This document shows positions 61,407-64,000 of a DNA stretch of 64,000 bases, piece after piece (position 1 is the stretch's first letter; every line of letters starts with the position of its first letter). The stretch lies in NCBI RefSeq assembly GCF_902713425.1, contig NC_081217.1, positions 20,872,659 through 20,936,658 on the forward strand, written 5' to 3'. The position numbers and the translations under genes are program-made. Below the pieces are notes generated by a model. That model did no database searches. It was not told the origin of the DNA and saw only the letters and a program-made list of their open reading frames with translations. The DNA comes from Acipenser ruthenus. Its lineage: Eukaryota; Chordata; Actinopteri; Acipenseriformes; Acipenseridae.

Positions 61407-61901
61407 AAAGCTTTAATATGATGTGTGTCCTGGTAAATGGCTTTTATTGGGGAATTGACCATCTTAAGAAATTTTTCACAACTACCCTCAAAAACAAACG
61501 AACCCAGCCACTTCTCAAACCCCCAAATTGCTCAGACTCACTCGCAGCCTGTTGCTTCAGGCTTAACATTTAGTCAACGTCAGTTCCGGAGAGAGTTCTC
61601 GCAGCGCCACGTTGACAGAATAGACACGGCTACTACAAACTTCACAGAGATACACCGTTTGCAGTGCGAAACTTCAGCTACAGGAACTGGCGAGCTGCTG
61701 CAGTCTTACCAGCCTGCTCTCTGCACAAAGGGTGGTTTGTTAATGGCATTCACGTGTTTTCGGGTCTAGTTCGTGCATTTGCACCTATACAGATCATTCC
61801 TATATACCTGCTAAGAACCGCACACCTGGGACAGCTGCTGTAGGCGCGGGTATTGTCTAGTCTTGAAGTACGGGGGAAGCATCGCACTAAATTAACAAAC
61901 A

Positions 61902-63225
<1,324 letters not shown>

Positions 63226-64000
63226 GTAAGGGCTCCGTTACAATGGGACCAGTGCAACTCCGTGCATTACAAAGCAATTGGGACTGGAGTTGTGTAATTG
63301 TAATTACACCATATCCTTGATTAATTACAGTCCAATTACGCATTTATGTGTCATGTATTTTCAACCACTTTTAGTGGTTTGAAAAAACTTATCTAGTGTG
63401 TTTGTGCCTGTGATTTATTGTTTGGTTATTTAGAGTAAACATGTTAATGAGGGTAGTTGTTTGTTACTGTGTAGCATAAGGTGGTTGAGTTTCTGAAATA
63501 CAAATGGTATTGTTATCCACAATGTTATGTTATAGTAGGGTGCCCTCTAGTGTCTGTACACTGGCAGTGTATCTCAAAGCAGGCATCTTGAATTTCTAGC
63601 ACACATTGAACTGGTTACATTGTTGTGCGGTATCTGAGTTTCACCTGCTGTTCCTGATGATAAATGCATTTTAGTTTGTCCAGGAGTCTATGTAGGTGAG
63701 CACCCCACCAGACACAACATGCCCCAATTTAGTGACTCTGTCTGCACGTTACCCAAGCCTTGCTAACTAATTCCATTGTTTCAGTGTCTTGTACTGCAGT
63801 ATAAAAAGGGGTGTGGATGTACATGGGATTAGTTTACAGGACTGGTGTTTTGGAGTGGAGTGATCTCTCCTAGCTCTGTTAACAGGTCTGCAGTGTTGAA
63901 GGAATCAAACGAGATTCGTTTCCACTGGGGTGGGGGGAGTAAAATAAGCCTTAACGCAGAGTCAGCCCCTCGAAAGCAGGTATCTGAAAACAGTGGAGCT

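Overview
This window is vertebrate nuclear DNA. It has split genes with GT-AG introns, CpG-rich promoters, many microsatellites, tRNA-derived SINEs with L2-type tails, L2-like LINE fragments and a Tc1-type DNA transposon. The proteins look ray-finned-fish-like, and the compact introns and repeat set would suit a non-teleost ray-finned fish such as a sturgeon, paddlefish or gar. The species is an inference, not read directly from the sequence.

From left to right there are six gene signals. (1) dennd2d, a DENN-domain Rab exchange factor, lies on the minus strand (coding 574-11739, 14 exons). It has two further candidate first exons at 13953-13968 and 16885-16954. (2) A gene-poor stretch (about 17-34 kb) follows. 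It holds a 26-bp minisatellite, SINEs, a Tc1 element with a SINE inserted in it, foldback elements and one weak exon candidate. (3) An insulin/IGF-family gene lies on the minus strand (coding 34722-36724, 4 exons). Its B, C, A, D and E regions can be read, and it looks most like fish igf3. (4) A short, diverged paralogue of lrif1 (40146-42214, minus) is followed by full-length lrif1 (48470-52809, minus). The pair forms a head-to-tail tandem. (5) psmd13, the Rpn9 subunit of the 26S proteasome lid, is complete in 13 exons (55489-60232, minus). (6) The first two exons of an unidentified plus-strand gene begin at 61902 and run off the right edge.

These genes do not form a single pathway. In human, DENND2D and LRIF1 are near neighbours on 1p13, while PSMD13 lies on 11p15, which also carries INS and IGF2. 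An IGF-type gene between dennd2d and lrif1 therefore fits the idea of an ancient genome-duplication copy of the IGF1/IGF2 genes on the 1p13 member of that paralogon. The most interesting items are the IGF3-like gene, the lrif1 tandem pair with a 13-residue coding repeat in one copy, an intronic 47-bp array that repeats the splice acceptor of a dennd2d exon nine times, and the interchangeable dennd2d first exons.

Exon borders were read by eye from splice consensus, reading phase and remembered human protein sequences. No alignment or gene prediction was run.
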